Part shown: piece by piece, positions 35,002 to 44,830 of the stretch
How the letters are laid out: every line of letters begins with the position of its first letter
How positions within the stretch are numbered: position 1 is the stretch's first letter
NCBI GenBank assembly: GCA_951812325.1
Contig: OX638294.1
Coordinates: 1,027,136-1,091,135 of the forward strand
DNA length: 64,000 bases
Direction: 5' to 3'
Source: an uncultured Thermoanaerobaculia bacterium
Lineage (GTDB): Bacteria > Acidobacteriota > Thermoanaerobaculia > Multivoradales > Multivoraceae
Program-made: the position numbers and the translations under genes
Notes under the pieces: model-generated
The model's input: only the letters and a program-made list of their open reading frames with translations
Database searches by the model: none
Told to the model about the DNA's origin: nothing

Positions 35002-36114
35002 ATGACGAACGTCGCGATGATCGGACTCGGCTTCGGCGCCGAGTTCATCCCCATCTACCAGGCGTACCCCGGCGTCAACGTCCACGCGATCTGCCGCCGC
35101 GACGAATCGGAGCTGAACCGGGTCGGCGACCGGTTCGGCATCGAGCATCGCTACACGGACTACGACGACGCGCTGGCCGACCCGGCCGTCGACTACGTCC
35201 ACATCAACACGCCGATTCCCGACCACGCCTGGATGTCGCTGGCCGCCCTCGACGCCGGCAAGCACGTGATGTGCACCGTGCCGATGGCGACGACCGTCGA
35301 CGACTGCCGCAAGATCGTCGAGAAGGTCGAGGAGACCGGTCTCAGGTACATGATGGCCGAGACGGTCGTGTACAGCCGCGAGTTCCTGTTCATCAAGGAG
35401 CTGTACGAGAAGGGCGAACTGGGCGACATCCAGCACCTCGCGGCCTCCCACCCGCAGGACATGGACGGCTGGCCCTCCTACTGGGAGCGGATGATCCCGA
35501 TGCACTACGCGACCCACGTCGTCAGCCCGTGCCTTGGCCTGGTCGACGGACTGGCCGAGTGCGTGAGCTGTTTCGGCTCCGGCTCGGTCCGCTCCGACAT
35601 CGCCGAGAAGTCGGGCAACCGCTTCGCCGTCGAGACCTGCCACATCAAGTTCAAGGATCGCGAGCTCACTGCGCACATCTGGCGCTTCCTCTACGACGTC
35701 GCCCGGCAGTATCGCGAGAGCTTCGACGTCTACGGCACGAAGAAGAGCTTCGAGTGGACCCTGATCGAGAACGAGCCCCACGTCCTGCACACGGCGAAGA
35801 AACCCGAGCACGAGATCCCGGAGAAGATAGACGTGCCGGACTATGCGCACCTCCTGCCGGAGGAGATCCGCCACTTCACCCTGCCGCAGGAAATCCACGA
35901 CGCGGAGCACCTCTCCTTTATCCAGGGCGGCGGCCACGGCGGCTCCCACCCCCACCTCGTCCACGAGTTCCTGAGCGCGCTTCGTGACGACCGCGATCCC
36001 TGGCCGAACGCGACCACCAGCGCCAACTGGACCTGCGTCGGAATCTGTGCCCACGAGTCCGCCACAAGAGGCGGCGAGATCGTCCGCCTGCCCGGCTTCA
36101 CGCTCGGGCCATAG
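35002..36114 (+). CDS. Gfo/Idh/MocA-family oxidoreductase
   Basis: NAD(P)-dependent dehydrogenase or reductase acting on a sugar or cyclitol, 370 residues. The Rossmann start TNVAMIGLGFGAEFIPIYQA, the VHINTPIPDHAWMSLAALDA strand-helix and GKHVMCTVPMATTVDDCRKI (family pattern GKHVxCEKPxA with CTVPMA here) are clear. The C-terminal beta-sheet domain follows (HLAASHPQDMDGWPSYWERM, HYATHVVSPCLGLVDGLAEC). The usual EKP lysine is replaced by Val-Pro (CTVPMA), a substitution seen in non-classical members and worth checking for activity. It lies 34 nt after the fusion dehydrogenase. Confidence 0.9.
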   Translation: MTNVAMIGLGFGAEFIPIYQAYPGVNVHAICRRDESELNRVGDRFGIEHRYTDYDDALADPAVDYVHINTPIPDHAWMSLAALDAGKHVMCTVPMATTVDDCRKIVEKVEETGLRYMMAETVVYSREFLFIKELYEKGELGDIQHLAASHPQDMDGWPSYWERMIPMHYATHVVSPCLGLVDGLAECVSCFGSGSVRSDIAEKSGNRFAVETCHIKFKDRELTAHIWRFLYDVARQYRESFDVYGTKKSFEWTLIENEPHVLHTAKKPEHEIPEKIDVPDYAHLLPEEIRHFTLPQEIHDAEHLSFIQGGGHGGSHPHLVHEFLSALRDDRDPWPNATTSANWTCVGICAHESATRGGEIVRLPGFTLGP

Positions 36115-36150
36115 GACCCCAAACCAAACGGACCGGCTCCAGGAGGGCCA

Positions 36151-37584
36151 ATGAACAAGACCAAGCTACTGATCGCGAGCTTCCTCACCATCCTGGTTGC
36201 CGGACTTGGCACGGCGGTCCGGGGCGGCCTCCTCCTGGAGTGGGGCACGAAGTTCGGCTTCACCCAGACGGAACTCGGACAGATCGCCGGCGGCGGTTTC
36301 GTCGGCTTCGGACTCGTCATTCTCGTGGCCAGCGTCTTCCTCGACCGCTACGGCTACAAGCCGTTTCTGATGGGCGCGGGCGTTCTGCACGTGCTGTCGG
36401 TCATCATCGCCCTTGCGGCCACCTTCGTCTACAACGGAGCAATCGACACGGACCCGGACCTTGCCCGGGCCGGGGCCTACTTCTGCCTGTTCTGGGGCGT
36501 CTTCATCTTCGCGGTCGCGAACGGCATCTGCGAAGCGGTGATCAACCCGCTGGTCGCGACGCTGTACCCCAAGGAGAAGACCCACTACCTGAACATCCTC
36601 CACGCCGGCTGGCCCGCCGGCCTGATCGCCGGCTCGCTCCTGGGGATCGGCCTGATCGGCCGCGTGCGCTGGGAGATCGTCCTCGCGCTCTACCTCGTCC
36701 CGACGCTCATCTACGTCCTGATGATGGTCAAGGAGAAGTTCCCCAGGTCCGAGGCGGCGGCCGCGGGCGTCAAGTTCATCGACATGGTCAAGGAGTTCGC
36801 CGCGCCGATGCTGCTCTTCCTGCTCGTGCTCCACGTCTGCATCGGCTACGTCGAGCTCGGAACGGACAGCTGGATCGTCAACATCATGGACACGGTGCTC
36901 GGCGGCAAGGGGCTGTTCATCCTCCTCTACACCTCCATCCTGATGTTCGTCCTGCGCTTCTTCGCCGGCCCGATCGTCCACCGGATCAACCCGCTCGGGC
37001 TGCTGTTCGTCAGCGCCTGCGTCGCCGCCATCGGCCTCTACTCGCTCGGCTCGCTCGCCGGCGCGGTCACCGTGATGATCGCCGCGACGATCTACGGCGC
37101 CGGCAAGGCCTTCTTCTGGCCGACGATGCTGGCCGTCGTCTCCGAGCGCTTCCCCAAGGGCGGCGCCCTGACGCTAGGCGCCGTCGGCGGCGTCGGCATG
37201 CTCTCGGCGGGCCTGCTCGGCGGCCCGGGCATCGGCTACCTGCAGGACCGGCACGCCTCGAACAATCTGCAGGCGAACGCGCCCGCCGTCTACGAGGAGT
37301 ACAAAGCCGACGGCACGAACAGCTTCCTGTTCTTCGCCCCCGTCCAGGGCCTCGACGGTTCCAAGGCCGGTCCGGTCATGGAGAAGGCGAAGGACTTCAG
37401 CATCGAGCTGCCCCCCGACGAGCAGGCGGTACGCGATGCGTCCTTCCACGGCGGCCAGACCGCCCTGCGGATCACCGCGGCCATACCGGTGTTCATGGCG
37501 CTCGGATTCCTCTACCTGATCATTCACTTCAGGCGGAAGGGCGGCTACAAGCAGATCGAACTGACCTCGCTGCGCGAGAACTGA
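36151..37584 (+). CDS. MFS transporter
   Basis: Inner-membrane facilitator, 477 residues, about 12 helices (e.g. LLIASFLTILVAGLGTAVRG, FVGFGLVILVASVFLDRYGY, VLHVLSVIIALAATFVYNGA, GLFILLYTSILMFVLRFFAG). It resembles sugar-type MFS proteins of the FucP/NagP kind. A hydrophilic stretch of about 90 residues precedes the last helix (QDRHASNNLQANAPAVYEEY onwards), as in homologues from organisms with PVC-type dehydrogenases. AGGAGGG precedes the ATG. Third gene of the catabolic operon; likely imports the substrate or product handled by the two upstream proteins. Confidence 0.88.
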   Translation: MNKTKLLIASFLTILVAGLGTAVRGGLLLEWGTKFGFTQTELGQIAGGGFVGFGLVILVASVFLDRYGYKPFLMGAGVLHVLSVIIALAATFVYNGAIDTDPDLARAGAYFCLFWGVFIFAVANGICEAVINPLVATLYPKEKTHYLNILHAGWPAGLIAGSLLGIGLIGRVRWEIVLALYLVPTLIYVLMMVKEKFPRSEAAAAGVKFIDMVKEFAAPMLLFLLVLHVCIGYVELGTDSWIVNIMDTVLGGKGLFILLYTSILMFVLRFFAGPIVHRINPLGLLFVSACVAAIGLYSLGSLAGAVTVMIAATIYGAGKAFFWPTMLAVVSERFPKGGALTLGAVGGVGMLSAGLLGGPGIGYLQDRHASNNLQANAPAVYEEYKADGTNSFLFFAPVQGLDGSKAGPVMEKAKDFSIELPPDEQAVRDASFHGGQTALRITAAIPVFMALGFLYLIIHFRRKGGYKQIELTSLREN

Positions 37585-37935
37585 TCTCCCTTGACCCCAG
37601 GCCGGTTCCAGGTTCAACGGCAACTACAAGAGCACGGTCGAAACCGAAGGCGAGTTGATCCTGCGGGACGGGGCGTAGCCGAAGACCCCGACCCCTCTCT
37701 GCCAACGTACGTGACCCCAGCGGTGATCCAGGTGAATTGGTGGAGGGCACATTGTTGGGCGAAAATTCAACGCGGGTAAGAGTGGCGGCGCCTCGGCGGT
37801 TCCGGCTCCGGGGCGGTTCGGGCGCCCCGGCAGGCTTGAGGCCTGCCACGGCCTGGCCGCTCGTCCCTGCTACGGGCCTCTACTGGTTCTTCCGCCCTAG
37901 GGCGGCCGCTTCGCCGTGCGTGCCCGCTGGCTGGC
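37585..37935. other. Spacer with a possible coding scrap
   Basis: At 37611-37676 one frame reads FNGNYKSTVETEGELILRDG then A and stop, which looks like a protein C-terminus cut from its gene. The rest is GC-rich and inverted-repeat-rich (for example caggcttgaggcctg near 37831) with no supported gene. Confidence 0.35.
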
Positions 37936-38208
37936 TCAGAAGGAATCGAGCTTCCCTTGCTCCCTCAAGAGCCTCTCGTAGTCTTCTCGGTAGAGAGTGC
38001 ACCGCGCCAACCCAAGGGCTTCCTTCATCGTCACGCCGATCTGCTTCGCGATGTAGTTGTGTCCGAGACCCTTCTTGCCGCGCCGAATCCCGAAGCGGCC
38101 GATGTACGTGCCGTCGATCTTCACCACGACCTGGGTGTGGCCACGCCCCTCCCGGATCTCTGCCTTCAGTTTCTTCGCGATCGCCACCGCCGAATCGGCG
38201 GTGAGCAC
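37936..38208 (-). CDS. Small protein of a three-gene cassette, HicA-like in outline
   Basis: The 90 residues from GTG 38208 read VLTADSAVAIAKKLKAEIRE, GRGHTQVVVKIDGTYIGRFG, IRRGKKGLGHNYIAKQIGVT, then LARCTLYREDYERLLREQGK. The helix, GxxH-strand-strand, helix outline recalls the HicA double-stranded-RNA-binding fold, but the family is not one I can name with certainty. The GTG is one base after the stop of the upstream gene, so the two are translationally coupled. Third gene of the cassette. Confidence 0.7.
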   Translation of the reverse strand: MLTADSAVAIAKKLKAEIREGRGHTQVVVKIDGTYIGRFGIRRGKKGLGHNYIAKQIGVTMKEALGLARCTLYREDYERLLREQGKLDSF

Positions 38209-38209
38209 G

Positions 38210-38755
38210 CTACGTCCTGGCAATGTACCGACGGAGGGTCCGACGTTGCACAGCCGCGTCCCGACCCAACCTGTGCTCCTCGAGGAGCACGTCAAAGGTG
38301 TCCAGGATCTCAACCACGAGGGCCTGCAGGGCATCGTTGCTGTCGCTGCCAGAGATCGCGATGTTCGCGGCGCGGAACGAGGCTTCGAAGTCGCCGATAT
38401 CGACTCTTCTGATCTCCACGGGGATTCGCCGCAGAACGTGGTAGCCAGCCTCACCCAGATCGTCGATCCAGTCGAGCTTGACCCGCGGCAGGACATCGTT
38501 GACAACCACGCCGTCGATCCACTTTGCCATGGACGCGCGGGCCTGGTCGGACACTGGGTTGCACGACGGCCGCAGGTCGGCCGCCTCGCTGTCGCGCCAA
38601 TCGTCAATAGACGGCGCAAAGCCGTCGACCGTCGCCTCAGGGCCAAACTCGAAGGACCTGCCGCACGGGTGATTCGGCGTAAGCCTGCCTACCAGTTCCA
38701 GGGCGGCTGGGCTGCCGGTTGTTTGCTCAGTGGGCTGTAGGAGTCTCGCGCTCAT
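38210..38755 (-). CDS. Uncharacterised protein of a three-gene cassette (middle gene)
   Basis: The 181 residues start at ATG 38755, inside the end of the upstream gene (29-nt overlap). Segments such as SFEFGPEATVDGFAPSIDDW, GYHVLRRIPVEIRRVDIGDF and ALVVEILDTFDVLLEEHRLG are soluble and alpha/beta-like. It has no signal peptide or membrane helix and no motif I recognise. The tight overlap on both sides argues for a functional three-gene unit. Some features recall TIGR04255-type proteins, but this is not assured. Confidence 0.7.
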   Translation of the reverse strand: MSARLLQPTEQTTGSPAALELVGRLTPNHPCGRSFEFGPEATVDGFAPSIDDWRDSEAADLRPSCNPVSDQARASMAKWIDGVVVNDVLPRVKLDWIDDLGEAGYHVLRRIPVEIRRVDIGDFEASFRAANIAISGSDSNDALQALVVEILDTFDVLLEEHRLGRDAAVQRRTLRRYIART

Positions 38756-39092
38756 CGTCGACTTCTCCCTGCTCCGTTTCCCTCTCACGCACCTCGAGGG
38801 CTCTGTCCTGAAGCCAACGACCGATGCTCTCTGCATGTTCCGCGGTGAGCATCATGCCCACCAAGACCGTCCGCTGGATTTCCCTGCCCGGCGTCCGCTC
38901 GACTTCTTCCCCGAGTTTACCCTCCGGTGTCAGAGCGTGGGTGACTGCGTCCGGTACCGCCGGGGCCTCGTGGAGGAGTTCCACCTGGATCTCCCCGTGT
39001 GGCGTCACCCCTCCCCAGACGCGGTTCACCGACAGAACGCGATAGCCCTCGTCCTTGATGAAGCGGAACGTGATCTTCGTTGGTGTATCCAC
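38727..39092 (-). CDS. Uncharacterised protein of a three-gene cassette (first gene), DUF3467-like
   Basis: The 121 residues begin at GTG 39092: MDTPTKITFRFIKDEGYRVL, then SVNRVWGGVTPHGEIQVELL, HEAPAVPDAVTHALTPEGKL and VLVGMMLTAEHAESIGRWLQ. A beta-strand-rich start with VWGGxTPxGE followed by an MTxExAxxxGxWL helix is the pattern of DUF3467-like proteins (function unknown). The charged C-terminal tail overlaps the next gene. No signal peptide is present. Confidence 0.7.
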   Translation of the reverse strand: MDTPTKITFRFIKDEGYRVLSVNRVWGGVTPHGEIQVELLHEAPAVPDAVTHALTPEGKLGEEVERTPGREIQRTVLVGMMLTAEHAESIGRWLQDRALEVRERETEQGEVDDERETPTAH

Positions 39093-39511
39093 GGTCTACT
39101 CTTCTCCACAAGAGGCGCAATCCAGAACAACCGTCACAGTGCGTCAATCTTCCTTCGCCGAACAGGAGAAGCGACGTTGGTAGTAGAGCAGATGTTCCCA
39201 CATGCTGGCAAAGGACCACCACATCTAGTGGGCCCGTCTCTTGGAGGTACTAGATGCAGACCACGTGTCGTCCCTCGACTCTCCGCTACTGGTGAGGGTT
39301 CGGGATAAGCGGCCACCCGCTGACGCGTTTCTGCCGGATCTCGGAGATCACAGACAAGCAGATCAAGGCTGCGTTCGCCTCGGCCAGGGCCGTCGATACC
39401 GAACCCCACGAGGCCGAGGTGGCGACCCACCGTTAGCTCGGCCGCAGTCGCGTCAAGTAGTCCTCCGCATCGGAACTTCCTGTAGGCTCCGCCGTCAGCC
39501 TACGCTACGAG
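39093..39511. other. Divergent spacer with a coding scrap and an inverted repeat before the methyltransferase
   Basis: This spacer separates the minus-strand cassette from the plus-strand methyltransferase, so promoters for both are expected. At about 39330-39436 a frame reads RISEITDKQIKAAFASARAV then DTEPHEAEVATHR and stop, a protein-like C-terminal scrap. GTAGGCT (39482-39488) and AGCCTAC (39497-39503) form an inverted repeat nine bases before the ATG at 39512 and could be an operator. Confidence 0.4.
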
Positions 39512-42500
39512 ATGTCCAATTCGCCTCTCAGTGAGCTGCACGGCAAGCGCAGGATCACGGTTCGCCTGGATGCCGGCGCGACGGCGGCATTGGATGCCCG
39601 TGCCAAGGTCGTCATCGGCGACGACCCGCAGGGGGCCGAGCTGCAAGTCCTGATCGCGGAACGGCCGGGCGCCGGCGACCCGGCGATCTCGGAGCTCCGC
39701 GAACTGCACCGCTGGCGGCTGGGCAGGAAGTCCTTTCCGCTGGTGACCGTGATCCGGCCTTCGTCGTCCGAGGACAGGTCGGGCGCATCGGAAGCGGGGA
39801 CGATCAGGGAACCCGCGGCGTCACCTGTCCAGACGCCAGGCGGTCGCCCGGACTCGAGGGAGGCGGCTGCTGGCGCTGCCTGGCGGTCGGACCCGCCCGC
39901 GGAGCGCCAGCCAGTCGAGGGCGCAGCAACCGCTGGCGCCGGGCAGACGCGCAGGGTTCGGCAGGTGCAGCCGAGCCTTCTGACCGACCACGGCGACGAA
40001 GCCCCGCTCCACCGCCGCTGGCTCGGCGGGCGGGTGAGCTCAAGGGGCCGAAGTGCGGCCGGCTATCCACCCCGTGTCCTCGTGGTGGGGCCGGACCCGG
40101 AAGTGGAACCGGTTCGACTTCCCGAGGAGCAGGCGGCGCGGATGCTCCAGGCCGCCCTCGACGAACCGTCCGCAGTGTCCGCGCGACGGCGGATCGTCGG
40201 CCTGCTGAAGCAGTCGGCGGCAACCCTGGACGGCGGCGGCGCCCGCCCCGGCGTGGACAACAGCGGTCTCTTCTCGCTCCACTACCTGATCAGGTCCCTG
40301 CCGGGCGAGCACCGCTGGACGGAGGCGCAGAGCCGCGCCCGACCCTTGCTCCACCGCCGCGGCACGGACCTCATCCGCTGCCTCGGCTTCCGGATCGGCG
40401 AACGGCTCGACCAGGCCCTCGTCCTGATGGACCAGAGCAGCGAACAGCGCGCCGTCGCCGTGCTGCTCGAACGCACGGAGATGTTCGAAGCCGGCAGCGG
40501 CCGGCTCGGCATGTCGCCCGCTGCCTACGGCCTCGACAAGGCCTCGAAGCGGGGCGCGCAGTGGCTCATCCTGCTCCGCGGCGATCAGATTCGCCTCTAC
40601 GCCACGAAGCCGGGAACCGGGGTCGGCAGCCGGAGCCCGGTCGAGACCTGGTTCCAGCTCGACCTCGCTGCGACCCTCCCGGAGGACGCCGCGTACCTGG
40701 AGCTCGTCTTCTCGGCCGCCGCGCTCGCGTCCGGGGGAACCGTCGCCGACCTGCTCGCCGGGTCGAAGCAGTTCGCCGCCGACCTCGGCGGCCGCCTGCG
40801 ACAGCGCGTGTACGAGCGGGTCGTCCCCGGCCTTGCCGTCGGCGTGGCGGAGGCGCTCGATCGACACGGGAGTGCGGGAGGATCCGGCGATCTGAGCTAC
40901 GCCTACCGGCTCAGTCTGCGGATCTTCTTCAGGCTCCTCTTCCAGGCGTACGCCGAAGACTGCGGACTCCTTCCCTACGGCCGGAACGAGCGCTTCGACC
41001 GGCACTCCCTCAAGCGCCTCGCCACAACGTTCTCCGACGACGAGAGGATGCGCCGAGGGGATGGATCTCCACCTGTGGTCTCCCGCCGCGACCCCGGGGC
41101 CGGAGAGGCCGGGCCGGGGCGGCCCGATCGACACGTCCAGACCGACGACTCCAGCACCGTAGCCGCGGCCGTTGAGCTGGCCGCTGCTCGACCGCCGATT
41201 CGCGGATCGGCCGCGGCCGGCGGCCCGGCGCCTGATGCCGGGGCCCGGCCGAACGCAGCCGACGAGCACGGCGTGGAGTCGGCCCGCGAAGCAGCCGCGG
41301 CGACTCATGGCGAGGCCCGGCCGAACGCCCCCAACCGGTCCGCCTCGACGTTCGACCCCGGGGCCACCACCCTGTGGCGCGATCTCCAGACCATCTGGAG
41401 GGCGATCGACAAGGGCGACCGCGGTCTGGACATCCCCGCCTACAACGGCGGCCTGTTCGACGCGGACGCGACTTCCGCCATCGAGGGAACGGACCTGGTG
41501 GACATCGAACTCGGCGACGACTGCATCGGACCGGCCCTGCGCGACTTGCTCGTCGATGAGACGCCGGACGGCGACGTCGGCCCCGTCGACTTCCGGTCGC
41601 TCTCGGTACGCGAGTTCGGCACGATCTACGAAGGCCTGCTCGAGTCCGAGCTGAGCCGCGCCGAAACGGACCTGGCCGTCGACCGGAAGGGCGTCTACGT
41701 GCCCGCCGGAACGAAGGATGAGGTCGTGGTCCCGGAGGGCGGCATCTACTTCCACAACCGCTCCGGCCAGCGCAAGGCGACCGGCTCCTACTTCACGCCC
41801 GAGTTCGCGGTGGAGCACCTGCTGGACCACGCCCTGGAGCCGGTACTCGCGGAACACCTGAAGCGCGTCGCGCAACTCCACGACCGGGGCGACCACGCCG
41901 GCGCCGCCGAGGCCTTCTGGGATTTCCGCGTCGCCGACATCTCGATGGGCTCGGGCCACTTCCTGATCGCCGCCGTCGACCGCATCGAACGCGGGATGCG
42001 GAGCTTCCTCGCCGACCGACCGCTCGCAAGCGTGAACGACGAGCTCGGCCGGCTGGAACGAAAGGCGCGGGAGGCGCTCGGGGCGGCCAGCCCGGCGAGC
42101 GACGGCGATTTGTCGCAGTTGCCGGAAGCCTCGGCCACTCGGCGCCGGGCGCTCGCGTCGCCCGGCCAGTCGACCAGTGCCGACGGTCCCCGACTCGAGG
42201 CCTCGACCCTGCTCCGCCGCCAGATCGCCCGCCGCTGCATCCACGGCGTGGACGTGAACGAGACCGCCGTCGAGCTCGCCCGCGTCGCCGTCTGGATCCA
42301 CACCTTCGTTCCCGGCCTGCCCATGTCGACGCTCGACCACAACCTCGTCTGCGGCGATTCCCTGACCGGCATCGGCACCGTGGACGAGGCGCTCGACGTG
42401 CTTGACCCGGACCGGGGCGATGCGCAGAGGTCCTTCTTCTCGCAGCCGATCGAGGACGCGATGGCCGAAGCGGCCGAAGCGCTCCGGGAGGTGGCCGCCG

Positions 42501-44595
42501 CCCAGGAGGCGGACACGGCCGAGGTCCTGCGCAACCGCGAGGCCCTGGAGGACGCGAAGGCGCGAGCCGAACCGGCACGCCGCCTGTTCGACGCCGCGGT
42601 CGCGGTTCGCCTGGGTGTTGCCGAGCTGCCCCAGAGCCTCAATGTCGACGCTCTTGCGGCGCTGCCGACGCAGCTCGAAACCGCCAACGAGCTTCGCCGG
42701 TTGCGAACCGCGCACATGCCCACACTGTTTCCCGATGTGTTCACGCGGGAGCGCCCGGGCTTTGATGTACTGATCGGGAATCCGCCGTGGAAAGAGGCCA
42801 GGATCGAAGAACAGGAGTTCTGGGCGCTCCGCTTCCCTGGCTATCAGGGCCTCCAGCCTGCCGTACGAGCCAAAAGGCTTCGGCAACTGAAGCTGGACCG
42901 GCCTGATCTGGTCAGGGAGTACGGCAAACTCGCAGATGCCGCCAAGACAGTCCGGAAGCTGCTGCTGGCGGGCCCATACCCTAGCATGGGAGTGAGCGAT
43001 CCCGACCTTTACAAGGCCTTCTGCTGGCGATTCTGGCAGTTGGTCCGGGACGGCGGCGCGGTGGGCGTCGTGCTTCCCAGGTCGGCCCTCGCAGAGAAGG
43101 GGTGCAAGGAATGGCGGCTAGCCGTGCTTGATGCCGGCGCCTTCGCCGATGTGACCCTGCTGCTGAACAAGGGGCGTTGGGTGTTCGAGACCATTCACCC
43201 GCAATACACGGTTGGTCTGGTCTGTCTCCGACGAGGCGCGGACCACGACGGTGCTGTCCGGCTGCGCGGCCCCTACGACAACCATTCGGCTTACCATGCC
43301 GGCATGCGAGCAGACGCGGCCACGATTCCGGTTGGTGAGTTCCTGGCGTGGTCCGACTCTGCCGCGCTGCCCTTGATCCCAAGCGCGGACGCATTACGAG
43401 TCTTCCGCAAGATGAGGCGGCACCCGCGTTTGGGCTTGCAGCCATCTTTGGAATCTGCTAGCCGGCCCAAGATACTCGATACTCGATACTCGATACTCGA
43501 CCGCGAACAGCGAGCCGCGTAGCTCCTTCAGATCCAGATCTCGATCCTCTGGTCGAACGGAGCCCGCCAGCACCGTCAGCAGCCAACTCCGAGATCCGAC
43601 CCCCCAGTTGGCGGGCCAGACCGACGACGGACGTCCACGCCTCAAAGGACCGGAACTTCTTCCGCATCGACGAAGATCTTCGTGGCGAGCCCGGCCGTAC
43701 CGCGAAGTCGACGCCGGCAACGACCGGAGGTTCTTCGCGCTTTATGAGGCCACGAGGCTACTGGCCGGTCTTCAGCGGCCGCTCGTTCAGGCACTGGATG
43801 CCAGACACGGGGAACTACTACGCTTGGGCGAATCCCGAAGATGTCGTGCCTTTCCTGCAACGGAAACGCGTGCGCGGGAACCGGAACCGCCGGTCCGCCT
43901 TCAGCGAGTTCCCACGGGAATGGGCCGAGGATGAAGCCACCCAGCCCTGGCTCCGGCCTCGAATCGCGTATCGCAACGTAACGAACCGCACGAACAGTCG
44001 CACCGTCATCGCGGCGCTGGTGCCCGGTGCGGCCATCCTCGTCGACAAGGCGCCCTACTTTCTCTGGCCGCAAGGCGACTGCCGCGACGAGGCATACGTC
44101 CTCGGCGTCCTGTGCTCGATGCCGCTCGACTGGTTCGCCCGCCGCGTCGTGGAACTCAGCCTGACCTACCACATCTTCAACTCCCTCCCCATCCCCCGCC
44201 CCGAACTCGACGATGCGGACCCGGACTCCCCCGGACTCCGGCTGCGTGACCGGGTCATCCACATCGCGGGTCGGCTTGCCACGGCTGAGCCGGACCACCC
44301 GGGCTTCCGCGAGTGGGCCGGCGCGGTCGGGGTCGAGGCGGGTTCCATCGGCTCGGAGGACGAGAAGAACGACCTGATCGAGGAACTCGACGCCGTGGTC
44401 GGGCTGCTCTACGGGCTCGACGACGCGGACCTGCGGGTGATCTACGACACGTTCCACACCGGCGCCGACTACTCCGGGCGCTGCCGCCGGGTGATCGATC
44501 AGGCGCGCGCCTGGCGGGATCGGCTGGGACTGCCTGGCGGAGACCGGGCCGCCCATCAGCCGGTCCGCGGTCCGGGTTTGGGGAACGGACCGTGA
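39512..44595 (+). pseudogene. Eco57I-type N6-adenine DNA methyltransferase, interrupted
   Basis: The intact frame runs 39512-43522 (1336 residues) and conserved sequence resumes in other frames to 44595. The methyltransferase core is complete in the first part: YFTPEFAVEHLLDHALEPVL, motif I VADISMGSGHFLIAAVDRIE, CIHGVDVNETAVELARVAVW, LVCGDSLTGIG and motif IV FDVLIGNPPWKEA (NPPW). N-terminal residues 1-700 hold a nuclease-like or regulatory region without a recognised PD-ExK motif. Near 43456-43670 the frame is broken by extra DNA with a GATACTC microsatellite; then GYWPVFSGRSFRHWMPDTGN and ILVDKAPYFLWPQGDC continue the target-recognition region. It is next to a PLD-helicase, suggesting a two-gene restriction-modification-like defence unit. 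Whether a truncated enzyme is made is unknown. Confidence 0.82.
43471..43500. repeat. GATACTC heptanucleotide microsatellite (4 copies + 2 nt)
   Basis: Four perfect tandem GATACTC units inside the methyltransferase gene, at the left end of the sequence that breaks the frame. A 7-nt unit can change frame by slippage, so copy number here could switch the gene's reading frame. Confidence 0.95.
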
Positions 44596-44830
44596 CGACG
44601 ACGCCGGGCGGAGACCCCTCGATCTTCGCCACGACCGAAGAGACGCCCATGTCGTCCCATGCCATGCGGCACGCGGAGAAGGTAGCGCGACGGCAGTCCC
44701 GGACCGTGACGGGTTCGCCGAACGGGTCCATGACTTCCGCCGCCGCGTCCTCGAGCTCGCCAGCATGCCGTCCCGGACCGTGACGGCGTCCCCGGGCGGA
44801 GGCCGTGCGATCTTCCCTCCCGTCTTCGCC
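44586..44830. repeat. Degenerate repeats around the helicase start
   Basis: The sequence cggaccgtgacg recurs at 44586, 44700 and 44774 (spacings 114 and 74). The first and third copies also share ccgggcggag, cgatcttc and cttcgccacga. The third copy lies at the start of the helicase frame, so the 5' end appears to be built from duplicated sequence. Confidence 0.55.

Noticed and set aside
40040..42886. A minus-strand frame of about 950 codons opposite the methyltransferase
   Set aside because: No protein character. The plus strand carries clear methyltransferase motifs.
43471..43500. Small CRISPR or diversity-generating retroelement template repeat
   Set aside because: It is a simple 7-bp microsatellite without spacers, and no reverse transcriptase is present.
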